DNA from: an uncultured Bacteroidales bacterium
GTDB taxonomy: Bacteria; Bacteroidota; Bacteroidia; Bacteroidales; UBA932
DNA length: 64,000 nt
Assembly (NCBI GenBank): GCA_944323505.1
Contig: CALUST010000007.1
Location: 108,850 to 172,849 of the forward strand
Direction of reading: 5' to 3'
Notes under the pieces: model-generated
Told to the model about the DNA's origin: nothing
Databases searched by the model: none
Seen by the model: only the letters and a program-made list of their open reading frames with translations
Position numbers and translations under genes: made by a program
Shown: positions 1 to 10,945 of the stretch, one piece after another
Numbering within the stretch: the stretch's first letter is position 1
Layout: each line of letters starts with the position of its first letter

Positions 1-1081
1 TGAATCCTATGCCTCCCAGCACCCCCATCGCGGCCACCTGACCCCATCTGACTCCTTCTGGAAGTGATGCGAGCCTCATCTTTACGCCGAGGTAACTCAG
101 CAGGAATATCCCTGCAGGCTTCCCTATCAGCAGCCCGAAGAATATGCCGAGCGATACGGCCGGTATCCCTGTCCCGGCAAAACTGCTGAAATCTATGGCG
201 ACACCTGCATTCGCGAGAGCGAAGAGGGGGATGATCAGGAAGTTGACGACAGGCCCGAGACCGTGTTCGAATTTGTGCATCATCGAATCTTTCATGCCTT
301 CTCCTGTGCATTTCGCCGGGATCATCATGGCCAGCAGGACTCCCGCGATGGTGGCATGGATGCCTGACTTGTAGGTGAAATACCACATCAGTACGCCGGG
401 GATGATGTACAGTGCCCTGTTCTTCAGATTGTACCTGTTGAATATGAACAGGATGGCCATGATGACTGCCACATACAGGAGCCAGCCCAGATGCAGGGCA
501 TGGGACGGGTAGAAGATGGCAAGGACGATGATTGCCCCGAGGTCGTCGACTATGGCAAGTGCGGTCAGGAAAATCTTCAGTCCGGCAGGTACGCGGCTTC
601 CGAGCAGGGATATTATGCCTATCGCAAAGGCGATGTCCGTCGCCATCGGGATGCCCCAGCCTCCGGCTGTCTCCGGGTTGCCGGCATTGAGTGCGGCGTA
701 GATGCCAGCCGGGACCAGCATCCCTCCGATTGCGGCCATTATCGGCAGGGCTGACTTCCTGATGGATGACAGTTGCCCGAAAAGCATCTCCCGCTTGATC
801 TCAAGACCGACGACGAAGAAGAATATCGCCATCAGCCCGTCATTTATCCAGTGTCTGAGACTCATTTCAAGAGTGAATCCGGCTATCGTGATGCTGCCGG
901 CATTCTCCCATATCCTGTCAAACCATGCCGTCTCCGGGAATGAGGCCATGGCGACGGAAATCATAGCGCATATAAGGAGAAGTATGCCTGTCGCGGCCTC
1001 GCTATGCAGCATTGTGGATATGCCTCCGGGCCTTGAGCCTTCATGAACCGTCGCGGTCTTTGGGATGTTATTGTCTGACAT
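1..1081 (-). CDS. nhaA: Na+/H+ antiporter NhaA (C-terminus cut by window edge)
   Basis: Inner-membrane antiporter that expels Na+ in exchange for protons. On the reverse strand the ATG at 1081 opens a frame that runs to the left edge, about 360 codons; NhaA proteins are usually about 390-440 residues, so only the C-terminal end is missing. The paired aspartates of the ion site are seen in ALAIVDDLGAIIVLAIFY (Asp163/164 in E. coli), and family stretches EIKREMLFGQL and GIHATIAGVLLAM are present, with many hydrophobic helices. It is divergent from recQ, with a TATATTTG promoter element 26 bases upstream. Family assignment is firm; the start is supported by the typical short polar N-terminus before the first helix. 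Confidence 0.93.
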   Translation of the reverse strand, partial: MSDNNIPKTATVHEGSRPGGISTMLHSEAATGILLLICAMISVAMASFPETAWFDRIWENAGSITIAGFTLEMSLRHWINDGLMAIFFFVVGLEIKREMLFGQLSSIRKSALPIMAAIGGMLVPAGIYAALNAGNPETAGGWGIPMATDIAFAIGIISLLGSRVPAGLKIFLTALAIVDDLGAIIVLAIFYPSHALHLGWLLYVAVIMAILFIFNRYNLKNRALYIIPGVLMWYFTYKSGIHATIAGVLLAMMIPAKCTGEGMKDSMMHKFEHGLGPVVNFLIIPLFALANAGVAIDFSSFAGTGIPAVSLGIFFGLLIGKPAGIFLLSYLGVKMRLASLPEGVRWGQVAAMGVLGGIGF

Positions 1082-1106
1082 ACAATTATTATTAATTACA
1101 CGGATA

Positions 1107-1114
1107 CAAATATA
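1107..1114 (-). promoter_or_regulatory. -7 promoter element of nhaA
   Basis: TATATTTG on the reverse strand fits the Bacteroidota -7 consensus TAnnTTTG and lies about 26 bases from the nhaA start. No clear TTTG -33 box is seen at the expected spacing. Confidence 0.5.
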
Positions 1115-1139
1115 GGACGAAAAAATCTCTTGTAAATAT

Positions 1140-1169
1140 TTTGCATCAGAAAAAATTTAATTACCTTAG
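1140..1169 (+). promoter_or_regulatory. recQ promoter
   Basis: TTTG at 1140-1143 and TACCTTAG at 1162-1169, 18 bases apart, approximate the Bacteroidota -33/-7 pair with one mismatch in the -7. The recQ ATG follows at 1190. Confidence 0.45.
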
Positions 1170-1189
1170 AAAAATAAATCCGTGTTCTT

Positions 1190-3391
1190 ATGAGTATTGA
1201 TTCGTCGACGCTCCATGCGAAATTGAAAGAGTTCTTCGGTTTTGATTCGTTCAAGGGTGATCAGGAAAAGATAATAACTGAGCTTGTCTCCGGTCATAAT
1301 GCCTTTGTGCTGATGCCGACAGGCGGCGGGAAATCGCTTTGCTATCAGTTGCCTGCCCTTGTGATGGAAGGGACGGCGATTGTCATATCCCCTCTGATAT
1401 CCCTTATGAAGAACCAGGTCGACGCCATCAGAGGATTTGTGGCAGGGAACGACGGCATAGCGCACTTCCTCAATTCCTCATTGCCTAAGGCGCAGATAAA
1501 CGAGGTCCATGAGGATCTGCTATCGGGGGTCACCAAATTGCTGTACGTGGCTCCTGAGTCTTTGACAAAGCCGGAGAATGTGTCGTTTTTCAAGGGCCTG
1601 AAAATCTCTTTCTATGCAATCGATGAGGCTCATTGCATCTCCGAATGGGGGCATGACTTCCGTCCGGAATACAGGAGGATACGTTCGATAATCGACGAGA
1701 TAGGCCAGGCTCCGATAATCGCCCTTACGGCCACGGCCACACCAAAGGTACAGAATGACATACAGAAGAATCTCGGCATGATGGACGCGAAAGTGTTCAG
1801 ATCCTCATTCAACAGGCCGAACCTGTATTATGAGGTCAGGGACAAGACGGATACGAAGAGGGATATCATCAAGTTCATCAAGCAGCACCCGGGCAAGTCG
1901 GGTATCATATACTGCCTGAGCAGGAAGAAGGTCGAGGAACTTGCGGAGCTCCTGAATGTCAACGGCATCAAGGCTCTCCCTTATCATGCGGGGCTGGATG
2001 CGAAGACGAGGGCGGAGAACCAGGACAGGTTCCTTATGGAAGAGGTCGATGTCATAGTGGCCACAATAGCATTCGGCATGGGCATAGACAAGCCGGATGT
2101 CAGGTATGTGATACACTACGACATACCCAAGAGTATCGAGGGATACTACCAGGAGACCGGCAGGGCAGGACGAGACGGCAGGGAAGGTATATGCATCACA
2201 TACTACAGTTACAAGGATATCCTCAAGCTGGAGAAGTTCATGCAGGGGAAGCCTGTGTCCGAACAGGAGATAGGCAAGCAGCTGCTGATGGAGACCGTCG
2301 CCTATGCCGAGTCAAACCAGTGCAGAAGAAAGCTCCTGCTCAATTATTTCGGGGAGGACTATGCAGTGGACAACTGCGGGGCCTGCGACAATTGCCTGCA
2401 TCCTAAGAAGCAGTTTGACGGTCAGGAGGATATGCTGCTCGTGATAGAGCTTGTCCAGTCGCTTCCGGAGCATTTCAAGATAGAGCACCTTGCCAATATA
2501 CTTGCAGGTGAGGCCAATTCCCTGATCAAGTCTTACCGTCATGACGAACTGGAACTTTTCGGGGCAGGCAAGGATCATACTGTCAGATACTGGTGTGCCG
2601 TGATGCATCAGGGACTGATTCTGCATCTGCTTGACAAGGAGATAGAGTCTTATGGACTTATCAATGTGACAGAGAAAGGACTGCAGTTCTATGAGCATCC
2701 GCATCAGCTGATGCTCACGGAGGACAGGGAGTTTGCTGAGGGGGATGATGACGATGACGATGTCCAGGCTCTGGCTGCCGCGGCCAAGGGCGGGGGCGGG
2801 GACCCTGTGCTTCTTGCCATGCTGAAGGATCTGCGTAAGGACATTGCACGGAGGCTGAGACTCCAGCCTTGGGTGATCTTCGGGGACAATTCCCTTGAGG
2901 ATATGACCATCCTCTATCCGGAGTCTTATGACGAACTGAAGAACTGTCAGGGCGTAGGCGAGGGCAAGGCCAGGAAATACGGTAAGGAGTTCATAGACCT
3001 GATATCCCGCTATGTCAAGGAGAATGATATCATCCGGCCGGACGACTTTGTCGTCAAATCCGTGGTGAACAAGTCTGCCAACAAGGTCTATATCATCCAG
3101 AGCATAGACCGCAAACTTCCGTTCGAGGATATTGCGGAGGCAAGAGGCCTTGAGATGGAGGAGCTTCTTGACGAGATAGAGGCGATAGTGTATTCAGGGA
3201 CCAGGCTGGATATCAACTATTACATAACACAGACAGTGGATGACGATGTCGTTGATGACATCTATGACTATTTCCGCAATGATGCCGAGTCGGATTCGCT
3301 TGAGGATGCCCTGAAGGAACTCGGCCCGGACTATGATGAGACGGAAGTCCGTCTTGTCAGGATCAAGTTCCTGTGCGAGGTGGCCAACTGA
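1190..3391 (+). CDS. recQ: ATP-dependent DNA helicase RecQ
   Basis: 3'-5' DNA helicase used in recombinational repair and fork restart. The order is: helicase core with Walker A MPTGGGKSLCY near residue 43 and the DEAH box in AIDEAHCISEWGHDF near 145; second RecA lobe with YQETGRAGRDG; zinc-binding Cys cluster (NCGACDNC) near 398; RQC winged helix; then an HRDC domain near 545-625. An acidic run of six aspartates and a Gly-rich patch link RQC to HRDC. After HRDC comes about 100 residues of extension, seen in some Bacteroidota RecQs. At 733 residues it is longer than E. coli RecQ (about 610). The gene is alone on its strand and converges on the PHP phosphoesterase gene one base after its stop. 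Confidence 0.96.
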   Translation: MSIDSSTLHAKLKEFFGFDSFKGDQEKIITELVSGHNAFVLMPTGGGKSLCYQLPALVMEGTAIVISPLISLMKNQVDAIRGFVAGNDGIAHFLNSSLPKAQINEVHEDLLSGVTKLLYVAPESLTKPENVSFFKGLKISFYAIDEAHCISEWGHDFRPEYRRIRSIIDEIGQAPIIALTATATPKVQNDIQKNLGMMDAKVFRSSFNRPNLYYEVRDKTDTKRDIIKFIKQHPGKSGIIYCLSRKKVEELAELLNVNGIKALPYHAGLDAKTRAENQDRFLMEEVDVIVATIAFGMGIDKPDVRYVIHYDIPKSIEGYYQETGRAGRDGREGICITYYSYKDILKLEKFMQGKPVSEQEIGKQLLMETVAYAESNQCRRKLLLNYFGEDYAVDNCGACDNCLHPKKQFDGQEDMLLVIELVQSLPEHFKIEHLANILAGEANSLIKSYRHDELELFGAGKDHTVRYWCAVMHQGLILHLLDKEIESYGLINVTEKGLQFYEHPHQLMLTEDREFAEGDDDDDDVQALAAAAKGGGGDPVLLAMLKDLRKDIARRLRLQPWVIFGDNSLEDMTILYPESYDELKNCQGVGEGKARKYGKEFIDLISRYVKENDIIRPDDFVVKSVVNKSANKVYIIQSIDRKLPFEDIAEARGLEMEELLDEIEAIVYSGTRLDINYYITQTVDDDVVDDIYDYFRNDAESDSLEDALKELGPDYDETEVRLVRIKFLCEVAN

Positions 3392-3392
3392 T

Positions 3393-4244
3393 TTATCCTA
3401 TACGGTCCATACACAGGCTCCTGCCCTCAAAGTGGGCGAGATATCCGAACCCTGCAGAGCGGACGGTTTCCGAATAGAGACTGAACTTGTCCCCGACACG
3501 GCCGGGGTCATGTGAGTCTGACCCCAGTGTGACGGCCTCGCCTCCGTATTCCCTGAACCGCTTGAGGATGTTGATGTCGAGAACAGGTGTCCTTCCGTGG
3601 TAGTCCTGGTATGTCTTTGTGTTGATTTCCAGTGCTTTCCCGTTTTCTGCAAGGTATTTGAGCAGGGCGTCAAGGATGTCGCTGAAGTCTTTGTACAGTA
3701 TGCTTGCCTGGGGATATGGGGCATATCTTGCCACATAGTCGAAATGTCCCATGATGTCAAAGTCTCCGAGCCAAGTCATTTCTTCATATATTGTCTCCAG
3801 ATAGTGCCCGTAGGCTGTTTTCCAGTCCTTTCCTTCGTAATATCCGCCATAGAACGGGTCAGTGTCGTCCAGATAATGCACTGATGCGATTACCTGGTCG
3901 AACGAATTGCCGGAAAGGAAGTCACGTATGCTGTCCCTGCATTTTTTCTGCAGTCCGATCTCGACCCCTTTCAGTATCCTGAATCCCTGATTCCCGATCT
4001 TGTCCCCGGTTCTCCGAATCTCCTCCTGCTGGGCTTCGACATCGAATGTCTCGGGTACAAGATGTTCGTATGCAGCCTTCATTGGCGGCACGAAGAAGTC
4101 GCAATGGTCTGTGAAGCAGATGCCTGCAAGTCCTTTCCCCTTGGCGGAGGATGCGGATTGCTCCACTGTCGTCCTCTTCCCGTCGAACGAGAACTGGCTG
4201 TGGTTATGCGTGTCGAATATGTTCTGCAATGATGATGTGCCCAT
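3393..4244 (-). CDS. PHP-domain phosphoesterase (histidinol-phosphatase-like)
   Basis: Metal-dependent phosphoesterase of the PHP superfamily, closest in layout to HisJ/HisK-type histidinol-phosphatases, which remove the phosphate of L-histidinol phosphate. Metal-ligand motifs are visible: DTHNHSQFSFDG at the N-terminus, FTDHCDF near residue 45, IASVHYLDD in the middle and GSDSHDPGRVGD near the C-terminus. The length of 283 residues fits the family. It follows fhs by 11 bases on the same strand, so the two are probably co-transcribed. No other his genes are in the window, so the true substrate could be another phosphate monoester; the fold is certain and the substrate is not. Confidence 0.8.
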   Translation of the reverse strand: MGTSSLQNIFDTHNHSQFSFDGKRTTVEQSASSAKGKGLAGICFTDHCDFFVPPMKAAYEHLVPETFDVEAQQEEIRRTGDKIGNQGFRILKGVEIGLQKKCRDSIRDFLSGNSFDQVIASVHYLDDTDPFYGGYYEGKDWKTAYGHYLETIYEEMTWLGDFDIMGHFDYVARYAPYPQASILYKDFSDILDALLKYLAENGKALEINTKTYQDYHGRTPVLDINILKRFREYGGEAVTLGSDSHDPGRVGDKFSLYSETVRSAGFGYLAHFEGRSLCMDRIG

Positions 4245-4255
4245 ATATGTAGTTT

Positions 4256-5923
4256 TCAGCTGAGACCTTCGATTTCCCCGTTGACGATGTCGATGTGCAT
4301 TGCCTGGGGGTCTTTAGGCAGTCCTGGCATACGGATTATGTCCCCTGCTATTGCCACAAGCATTCCGGCACCGGTGTTTATGACGATGTCCTTGATGCTG
4401 AAATTGAAGCCTGACGGCGCTCCGTATTTGGTGCTGTCCTGGGAGAATGAATATTGCGTCTTCGCTATGCAGACCGGAAGATTCGAGATGCCCATCTCGT
4501 TGATTCGCCTTATCTTGTTTCTTGCTGTCCTGCCTATTGACACCGAGCCTGCCCCGTATATCTTCTTGGCTATGCTCTCTATCTTGGATTCAACACTGCT
4601 GTCCTCATCGTAAGTGAAGGCAAGCGGGCCTGACGGATGTTCCTCTATTGTCTTTACCACCAGTCTGGCAAGTTCTTCGGCGCCTTTCCCGCCTTCTGTG
4701 AAGGCATTGTTGACTGCGAATCCGACCCCTGCCTCCATGCAGTGCCTGCGTACTATGTCGATTTCTTCTTCCGTATCGGACGAGTATCTGTTGAAGCATA
4801 CGATTACGGTCTGTCCGAACTCCTTGAGATTGCGGATGTGCCTGTCAAGATTGGCAAAGCCTCTTGCCAGTCCTTCAGGGTCAGGGACCGACAGTTTGTC
4901 TTCAGGGACGAATCCGTGCATCTTCAGACCGCGGAGAGACGCTACGAGTACAGTGAGATCCGGTCTCAGGCCGCTTTTCCTGCATTTTATGTTGAAGAAC
5001 TTCTCGGCACCGAGATCCGCCCCGAATCCGGCCTCGGTGATTGCATATTCTCCGAATGTCATTGCCATCCTTGTGGCGATGAGGGAATTGCATCCATGGG
5101 CTATGTTGGCGAACGGTCCTCCGTGTACAAAGGCCGGAGTGCCTTCCGTCGTCTGTACCAGGTTGGGGTGTATCGCATCCTTCAGCAGGACCATGATTGC
5201 TCCGGCCGCGCCGAGATCCTTGACGGTGAAAGGCTTGTCATCGAAAGTGAAACCGAGCGTGATGTTCTCGATTCTCCTTCTCATGTCGGCAAGGTCTGAT
5301 GAAAGACAGAGTATGGCCATCAGTTCGGATGCCGGTGTGATGTCAAAGCCCGACTGCCTCGTGATGCCGTTGGTGCGCGGGCCCAATCCTGTCACGATGT
5401 CCCTGAGGGAACGGTCATTCACATCCAGGACGCGTTTCCAGAGTATCTCCTTCAATGCAAACCCTTCGTTCTGGTGCTGGTACAGATAATTGTCCAGAAA
5501 GGCGGCTATCATGTTGTGGGCTGATGTTATGGCGTGGAAGTCCCCTGTGAAATGCAGATTGATCTTGTCCATGGGCATTATCTGGGCATAGCCGCCTCCT
5601 GCCGCCCCGCCTTTCATTCCGAAACATGGTCCCAGCGACGGTTCCCTGAGGGCGACTATAGCCTTTTTCCCTATACGGTTCAGGCCAAGTGCGAGACCTA
5701 TTGATACTGTTGTCTTGCCGATTCCTGCCTTGGTCGCGGTGATGGCTGTCACGAGGATGAGTTTGCTCTTCCTGATGCGAGACTCGTCGGCAAGTGTCTC
5801 CGGTACTTTTGCCATAAAATGTCCGTAGGGTTCGATAAGGTCTTCCGGAATGCCTGTCTCTGCGGCGATTCCGGCGATTTTCTTCATGGTGATGCTTCTT
5901 GCGATTTCGATGTCAGATTTCAT
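4256..5923 (-). CDS. fhs: formate-tetrahydrofolate ligase
   Basis: ATP-dependent cytosolic ligase that makes 10-formyltetrahydrofolate from formate and THF, feeding purine and formyl-Met-tRNA synthesis. The P-loop is seen in [19 protein letters not shown], and [13 protein letters not shown] and the C-terminal [19 protein letters not shown] are family stretches. The open frame extends upstream to 6124, but the ATG at 5923 ([10 protein letters not shown]) gives 555 residues, the normal length, and the upstream extension has no homology that I can see and would run into the divergent promoter region. It is first in a likely operon with the PHP phosphoesterase. Confidence 0.95.
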   Translation of the reverse strand: MKSDIEIARSITMKKIAGIAAETGIPEDLIEPYGHFMAKVPETLADESRIRKSKLILVTAITATKAGIGKTTVSIGLALGLNRIGKKAIVALREPSLGPCFGMKGGAAGGGYAQIMPMDKINLHFTGDFHAITSAHNMIAAFLDNYLYQHQNEGFALKEILWKRVLDVNDRSLRDIVTGLGPRTNGITRQSGFDITPASELMAILCLSSDLADMRRRIENITLGFTFDDKPFTVKDLGAAGAIMVLLKDAIHPNLVQTTEGTPAFVHGGPFANIAHGCNSLIATRMAMTFGEYAITEAGFGADLGAEKFFNIKCRKSGLRPDLTVLVASLRGLKMHGFVPEDKLSVPDPEGLARGFANLDRHIRNLKEFGQTVIVCFNRYSSDTEEEIDIVRRHCMEAGVGFAVNNAFTEGGKGAEELARLVVKTIEEHPSGPLAFTYDEDSSVESKIESIAKKIYGAGSVSIGRTARNKIRRINEMGISNLPVCIAKTQYSFSQDSTKYGAPSGFNFSIKDIVINTGAGMLVAIAGDIIRMPGLPKDPQAMHIDIVNGEIEGLS

Positions 5924-5980
5924 GCGGTCGGACTGTTTGTGATTTATGTCAATATCTCGCGAAGTTACTGAAATTTTTCC

Positions 5981-5988
5981 TAATTTTG
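5981..5988 (+). promoter_or_regulatory. -7 promoter element of the DUF308-dnaG run
   Basis: TAATTTTG matches TAnnTTTG exactly and lies 50 bases before the ATG at 6039. No clear -33 TTTG is seen about 20 bases upstream. Confidence 0.45.
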
Positions 5989-6038
5989 CAGGATAAGGAT
6001 TGCCAAAAGGGCAATCCGGAATTTTACAGGTCAGGATT

Positions 6039-6704
6039 ATGATTACTTTCGGTTTCAGGAACAGGATGAGCGGCATATTGCGTGCCGTCGCATCGATACT
6101 TCTCGGTATTGTCATGATAGCCATGCCAGGGTCTTCGCTTGAGATACTCGTTCAGGTACTGGCGGCCATACTTATTGCCTCCGGACTTGTTTCCGTTGTG
6201 TACGGGATCGTGAACAGGCAGAACGGAGGGCTTCCTCTCATGGTATTCAATTCCGTGATTGACGTTCTTCTCGGTGTCCTGATATTCTGCTTCCCTGATT
6301 TCGTGGCAAGTTTCATAATAATGGTTCTGGGAGTGCTGCTGCTCGTTCTCGGGCTTATGCAGATTTTCACTCTTGTGAGTGCTGCGAGCTTCGTCAGGAT
6401 GGGTTTCTGGGCATTCATCTTCCCGGTACTGTGCGTGTGTGGCGGTGTGTTGCTTGTATTCGAGCCGTTCGGCATAGCACAGTTCATCACGATTGTGGCT
6501 GGCGTCGTGCTCCTCATATACGGCGTCTCAGAACTGATAGCATCGTGGAAGATGCGCAAGGCGATGAAGGAGTATGAGATAAAGTTCGGTACAGACGCTC
6601 AGGACGGTCCGGGGAATGCAGGGAAGGAGGATTTTGCCGGAGTCAAGGATGTAGAATTTGAAAAGGTAGATGATTCCACGCGAGACAGTAGACAGGATAA
6701 TTGA
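6039..6704 (+). CDS. HdeD/DUF308 family membrane protein
   Basis: Small integral membrane protein of the DUF308 family, which includes HdeD of E. coli (linked to acid resistance, mechanism unknown). About six hydrophobic helices arranged as repeated pairs cover residues 10-180, followed by a charged cytosolic tail of about 40 residues. The open frame starts earlier at a TTG, but the ATG at 6039 ([10 protein letters not shown]) follows AGG at 6028 and sits better behind the promoter element. The last 35 bases overlap the start of dnaG in another frame, which suggests coupled translation. What it contributes beside primase is unknown. Confidence 0.8.
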   Translation: MITFGFRNRMSGILRAVASILLGIVMIAMPGSSLEILVQVLAAILIASGLVSVVYGIVNRQNGGLPLMVFNSVIDVLLGVLIFCFPDFVASFIIMVLGVLLLVLGLMQIFTLVSAASFVRMGFWAFIFPVLCVCGGVLLVFEPFGIAQFITIVAGVVLLIYGVSELIASWKMRKAMKEYEIKFGTDAQDGPGNAGKEDFAGVKDVEFEKVDDSTRDSRQDN

Positions 6705-8670
6705 TGCTGCCCGGATAGAAGATGTAGTCGGGGATTTCGTCTCTCTCAAAAGAAGGGGGGCGAATTTTGTCGCGTGCTGTCCTTTCCATAACGAGAAGAC
6801 CCCTTCTTTTTATGTGTCGCCTGCCAAAGGCATATTCAAATGTTTCGGGTGCGGGAAAGTCGGTACTGCGGTCGGCTTTGTCATGGAGCACGAGAATCTG
6901 TCTTATGTGGATGCCCTCAGATATCTTGCGAAGAAATACGGCATAGAGATAGTGGAGAAGGAGGTGTCGGCGGAAGAACTTGCCCTCAGACAGAGGAACG
7001 AGAGTCTGATGCTGGTATCTGAATTTGCCGCTGGCTTCTTCAAGGAAGCCCTGCATGGCAAGGAGGGACAGGCCATCGGATATGAGTATTTCAAGTCAAG
7101 AGGGCTCGAGGATGCCACCATTGATAAATTCGGCCTCGGATGGGCGCCTCTCAGTCGCCATGCCCTTGCTGATGCCGCCAGGGCTGCCGGGTACAAGGAG
7201 GAATTTCTGGTGGATACCGGGCTGTGTGTGAAACGGGATGACGGAAGATTGACAGACCGCTTCTACGACAGGGTCATATTCCCGATTTATTCCGTTTCCG
7301 GCCGTCCGATTGCATTCGGAGGCCGTACTCTCAAGACAGACAAGACAATAGCGAAATATGTCAATTCTCCGGAGACCGATATCTATGTCAAGAGCAAGTC
7401 TCTGTACGGGATCAGTTTTGCGAGGAATGAGATAGCAAGACAGGACAGGTGCTACCTGGTCGAGGGGTATCTGGATGTCATCTCGATGCACCAGTTGGGC
7501 ATAACCAATGTCGTGGCTTCGAGCGGTACTTCCCTGACGGTGGAACAGGTGAGACTGATAAGGCGTTTCACGGAGAATGTCACTATCATCTATGACGGGG
7601 ATCCGGCAGGTATCCATGCGGCATTGAGGGGCATAGGGCTTGTGTTGAAGGAAGGTCTTAATGTCAGGATTGTGCTGCTCCCTGACGGGGATGATCCGGA
7701 TTCGTTCTCAAGGAAGCATACTCTTGCCGAGGTGGAGGATTTCATAAGCACGCATGAGCAGGATTTCATTGAGTTCAAGACGGACATATTGTTGGGGGAG
7801 GCCGGGACAGACCCTCTGAAAAAGGCAAATCTCATCAATGATGTAGCGGATACGGTGGCTCTTATACCGGATGCTGTGAAGAGATCGGTGTATGTGGATG
7901 TATGCAGCGCCAAGTTCAGGATAGAGCCGCAGATATTGTTTGAAAGGATAAGCCATACCAGGGGAGAGATGATTGCCGAGGAGAAGAAGCAGCAGGACAT
8001 CAGGCGCAGACGGCAGGAAGCAGGGGATGGAAAAGCAGATACGGATGGGGTCTCAGCCTCTGTCCCGGTGATGCATGTCGCTCCTGTGCCCGTTCCGGAA
8101 GGGCTGTCTCTTGAAGATACGTATCTCGCTCCGTGTGAGAAGGATCTGCTGGAATTCATTGTCGAGTCTGGAGATGAAGTTCTCAGGTTTGATATGGATT
8201 CTGAGTTCTATTCCCCGAATGAGGAACCTGTGACTGTCGCGGAGTTCATTGATGCCGCCCTTGCGGATGACGGGGTGGTATTTGCCAATCATATTTACCG
8301 TAAGGTCTATGACGCCTATTTCGGCTTCTTTGACCAGGGGCTTTCGCAGGAGCAGATACGCAACAGGCTGCTGAACAGTGAGGATCACGAGATTGCATCG
8401 GTCACGTCCGATATTCTCGTGGACAAGTATGTGATAACGGTGGAGAATTACAGGAGTTCTATGACTTCCAGAGCCACGATGCTGGTGATTTATGTGCCTA
8501 AGTCTCTTCTGGCATATCAGGGTCGCAGGGTGGACGAGATGCTGAAAGAGAGTTCCGCGAGGCTCGAGACGGAGGACCTCGATGTGGAGACCCAGATGGC
8601 CCTGTTGAAGGACATAGATTCTCTGAACAAGACCAGGGCGGTGATAAACAACAAGTTGGGGAGAGTATAA
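6670..8670 (+). CDS. dnaG: DNA primase DnaG
   Basis: Makes RNA primers at the replication fork and works with DnaB helicase. The N-terminal CHC2 zinc finger is seen in [12 protein letters not shown] and CFGCGKVG (residues about 37-65). The catalytic TOPRIM core follows, with the acidic motifs EGYLDVIS near residue 265 and YDGDPAG near 310. The C-terminal part (about 450-666) is the less conserved helicase-binding region. 666 residues is normal for Bacteroidota. The start lies within the 3' end of the DUF308 gene, and metG follows 46 bases after the stop. Confidence 0.96.
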   Translation: MIPRETVDRIIDAARIEDVVGDFVSLKRRGANFVACCPFHNEKTPSFYVSPAKGIFKCFGCGKVGTAVGFVMEHENLSYVDALRYLAKKYGIEIVEKEVSAEELALRQRNESLMLVSEFAAGFFKEALHGKEGQAIGYEYFKSRGLEDATIDKFGLGWAPLSRHALADAARAAGYKEEFLVDTGLCVKRDDGRLTDRFYDRVIFPIYSVSGRPIAFGGRTLKTDKTIAKYVNSPETDIYVKSKSLYGISFARNEIARQDRCYLVEGYLDVISMHQLGITNVVASSGTSLTVEQVRLIRRFTENVTIIYDGDPAGIHAALRGIGLVLKEGLNVRIVLLPDGDDPDSFSRKHTLAEVEDFISTHEQDFIEFKTDILLGEAGTDPLKKANLINDVADTVALIPDAVKRSVYVDVCSAKFRIEPQILFERISHTRGEMIAEEKKQQDIRRRRQEAGDGKADTDGVSASVPVMHVAPVPVPEGLSLEDTYLAPCEKDLLEFIVESGDEVLRFDMDSEFYSPNEEPVTVAEFIDAALADDGVVFANHIYRKVYDAYFGFFDQGLSQEQIRNRLLNSEDHEIASVTSDILVDKYVITVENYRSSMTSRATMLVIYVPKSLLAYQGRRVDEMLKESSARLETEDLDVETQMALLKDIDSLNKTRAVINNKLGRV

Positions 8671-8716
8671 GTCCCCGTGCACGAAAGAATATAAGAAAGA
8701 AAAAATATTGACAGAA

Positions 8717-10927
8717 ATGGAAAAGAATTACAAAAGGACTTTGGTCACGTGTGCATTGCCTTATGCCAATGGACCGGTACATATCGGCCATCTTGCAGGA
8801 GTATATGTCCCTGCGGACATCTATGTGCGTTATCTGAGGATGAAAGGGGAGAATGTCCTCTTCATCTGCGGGTCTGACGAGCATGGTGTTCCCATTACCA
8901 TCAAGGCCAAGAAAGAAGGATGTAAGCCTCAGGACATCGTGGACAAATATCACAAGATAATCAAGGATTCATTTGCAGGGCTCGGAATCAATTTCGACAT
9001 CTATTCCAGGACCACTTCCGGGATTCATGAGAAGACGGCGTCGGAATTCTTCCGTAAATTGTATGATGAGGGGAAGTTCGTCGAGAAGGAGTCCGAACAG
9101 TATTATGATACAGAGGCCAAGACCTTCCTTGCGGACAGATATATTGTCGGGACGTGTCCTAAATGCGGCAATGAGAAGGCATACGGGGACCAGTGTGAGA
9201 AATGCGGAAGCACTCTCAGCCCTGACGAGCTCATCAACCCGAAGTCCGCTCTCAGCGGCAGCGAGCTTGTCAAGAAAAAGACCATGCACTGGTATCTTCC
9301 GCTTGACAGGTATGAGCCTTGGCTGAAAGAATGGATTCTTGACGGCCATAAGGAGTGGAGGACGAATGTGTACGGGCAGTGCAAATCCTGGATAGACGGG
9401 GGCCTGCAGCCTCGCGCCGTGAGCCGTGACCTTGACTGGGGCGTCCCGGTGCCTGTCGAGGGTGCGGAAGGGAAGGTGCTCTATGTGTGGTTCGATGCGC
9501 CGATCGGGTACATCTCCAATACGAAGGAACTGCTCCCGGAGTCGTGGGAGACTTGGTGGAAGTCCGGGGACACAAGGCTGGTGCATTTCATCGGAAAGGA
9601 CAATATAGTGTTCCACTGTATCGTATTCCCGTCCATGCTGAAGGCATACGGGGATTTCATCTTGCCTGACAATGTCCCGGCAAACGAGTTCCTCAATCTG
9701 GAAGGAGACAAAATCTCCACTTCCAGGAACTGGGCGATATGGCTGCAGGAGTATCTTCAGGAGTTCGCAGGACAGGAGGATGTCCTCAGGTACGTCCTCT
9801 GCGCCAATGCTCCGGAGACAAAGGACAATGATTTCACATGGAGGGATTTCCAGGCCAGGAACAACAACGAACTGGTGGCCATTCTGGGCAATTTCGTAAA
9901 CAGGGCCGTAGTCCTGACTCACAAGTATTTCGGAGGCATGGTCCCTGCCGACAAGAAGCCCGAGCCGATAGATGCCGAGACCCTCGCGCAGATACCGGCA
10001 ATGAAGGCTGCCATAGAGTCTGACATCGCAAATTATAAGTTCAGGGAGGCATTGAAGGAGGCTATGAACATCGCCCGTCTCGGCAACAAGTATCTGACAG
10101 ATACCGAGCCTTGGAAAGTGGCCAAGACGGATATGGACAGGACAGCATCTATTCTCAACGTGGCACTTCAGATATGCGCGGATCTCGCCATCGTGTTTGA
10201 GCCGTTCCTCCCGTTCTCTGCCGGCAGGCTCAGGAAGATACTCAATGTCGGGCTGATAGCCGGCTCGGATCATCGTGCGGGGGAAGGCGTCCCTACAGAG
10301 AATTTCTTCAAGCCGGGAGAGTCGGCCGCCCTTCACACTTATCCGGTGGCCAATCCGGATTACCAGGAGGCTTCCGTAAGGCATTCTGCTGATGATGACT
10401 ATCCGGTGGTATTGACCTGGAACTTGCTCGGGATGGAGTGCCTCTTGCCTGAGGGTCATCAGCTCGGAGAGCCGGTATTGCTTTTCAGCAAGATTGAGGA
10501 TGACGTGGTGGAGGCTCAGATGCGCAGGCTGGAAGACATCAAGAAGGCAAATGAGGCTGTACAGGCGGCAGAGGCTGCGGCTCATGTGGCACCGCAGAAG
10601 GCTGAATGTACATTTGATGACTTCTCGAAGATGGATATCCGCACCGCCACCGTGCTTGAGGCAGAGCGTGTTCCCAAGACAGACAAACTCCTGAAACTCA
10701 CAATCGATACGGGTATCGACAAGCGGGTGATAGTCTCAGGGATAGCCGAATATTACACTCCTGAGCAGATGGTCGGCAAGCAGATATGCATCCTGGCGAA
10801 TCTCGCTCCACGCAAGATACGTGGCATAGAGTCCAAAGGCATGATTCTGATGGCACGTCAGGGTGACGGCAAGATGCGTTTCATAACCCCAGCCGAGACC
10901 CTCGCCAATGGCGCCGAAATCGGATGA
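8717..10927 (+). CDS. metG: methionine-tRNA ligase
   Basis: Class I aminoacyl-tRNA synthetase charging tRNA-Met. The HIGH motif is in [12 protein letters not shown] near residue 18, the zinc-knuckle is [18 protein letters not shown] near 150, and the KMSKS loop appears as [11 protein letters not shown]. The anticodon-binding helical domain is followed by a C-terminal Arc1p/EMAPII-type tRNA-binding OB fold ([18 protein letters not shown] to the end), which normally dimerises the enzyme. A TTG nine bases upstream keeps the same frame, but the ATG at 8717 is preferred and gives 736 residues. It is followed by AT-rich restriction genes rather than another housekeeping gene. Confidence 0.96.
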   Translation: MEKNYKRTLVTCALPYANGPVHIGHLAGVYVPADIYVRYLRMKGENVLFICGSDEHGVPITIKAKKEGCKPQDIVDKYHKIIKDSFAGLGINFDIYSRTTSGIHEKTASEFFRKLYDEGKFVEKESEQYYDTEAKTFLADRYIVGTCPKCGNEKAYGDQCEKCGSTLSPDELINPKSALSGSELVKKKTMHWYLPLDRYEPWLKEWILDGHKEWRTNVYGQCKSWIDGGLQPRAVSRDLDWGVPVPVEGAEGKVLYVWFDAPIGYISNTKELLPESWETWWKSGDTRLVHFIGKDNIVFHCIVFPSMLKAYGDFILPDNVPANEFLNLEGDKISTSRNWAIWLQEYLQEFAGQEDVLRYVLCANAPETKDNDFTWRDFQARNNNELVAILGNFVNRAVVLTHKYFGGMVPADKKPEPIDAETLAQIPAMKAAIESDIANYKFREALKEAMNIARLGNKYLTDTEPWKVAKTDMDRTASILNVALQICADLAIVFEPFLPFSAGRLRKILNVGLIAGSDHRAGEGVPTENFFKPGESAALHTYPVANPDYQEASVRHSADDDYPVVLTWNLLGMECLLPEGHQLGEPVLLFSKIEDDVVEAQMRRLEDIKKANEAVQAAEAAAHVAPQKAECTFDDFSKMDIRTATVLEAERVPKTDKLLKLTIDTGIDKRVIVSGIAEYYTPEQMVGKQICILANLAPRKIRGIESKGMILMARQGDGKMRFITPAETLANGAEIG

Positions 10928-10945
10928 TTTTATATTTTTAAAGAT

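Noticed and set aside
5924-6124. N-terminal extension of formate-tetrahydrofolate ligase by 67 codons
   Set aside because: The extension has no FTHFS homology, contains the forward promoter element at 5981 and overlaps the start of the DUF308 gene; 555 residues is the family length.
8708-8716. TTG start of metG nine bases upstream
   Set aside because: The ATG at 8717 gives the usual N-terminus just before the first strand; the TTG form has no better ribosome site.
8969-10585. Reverse open frame of 538 codons opposite metG
   Set aside because: It is a shadow of the metG coding frame; the translation has no domain, is rich in Arg/Leu/His as expected from an antisense frame, and metG is certain.
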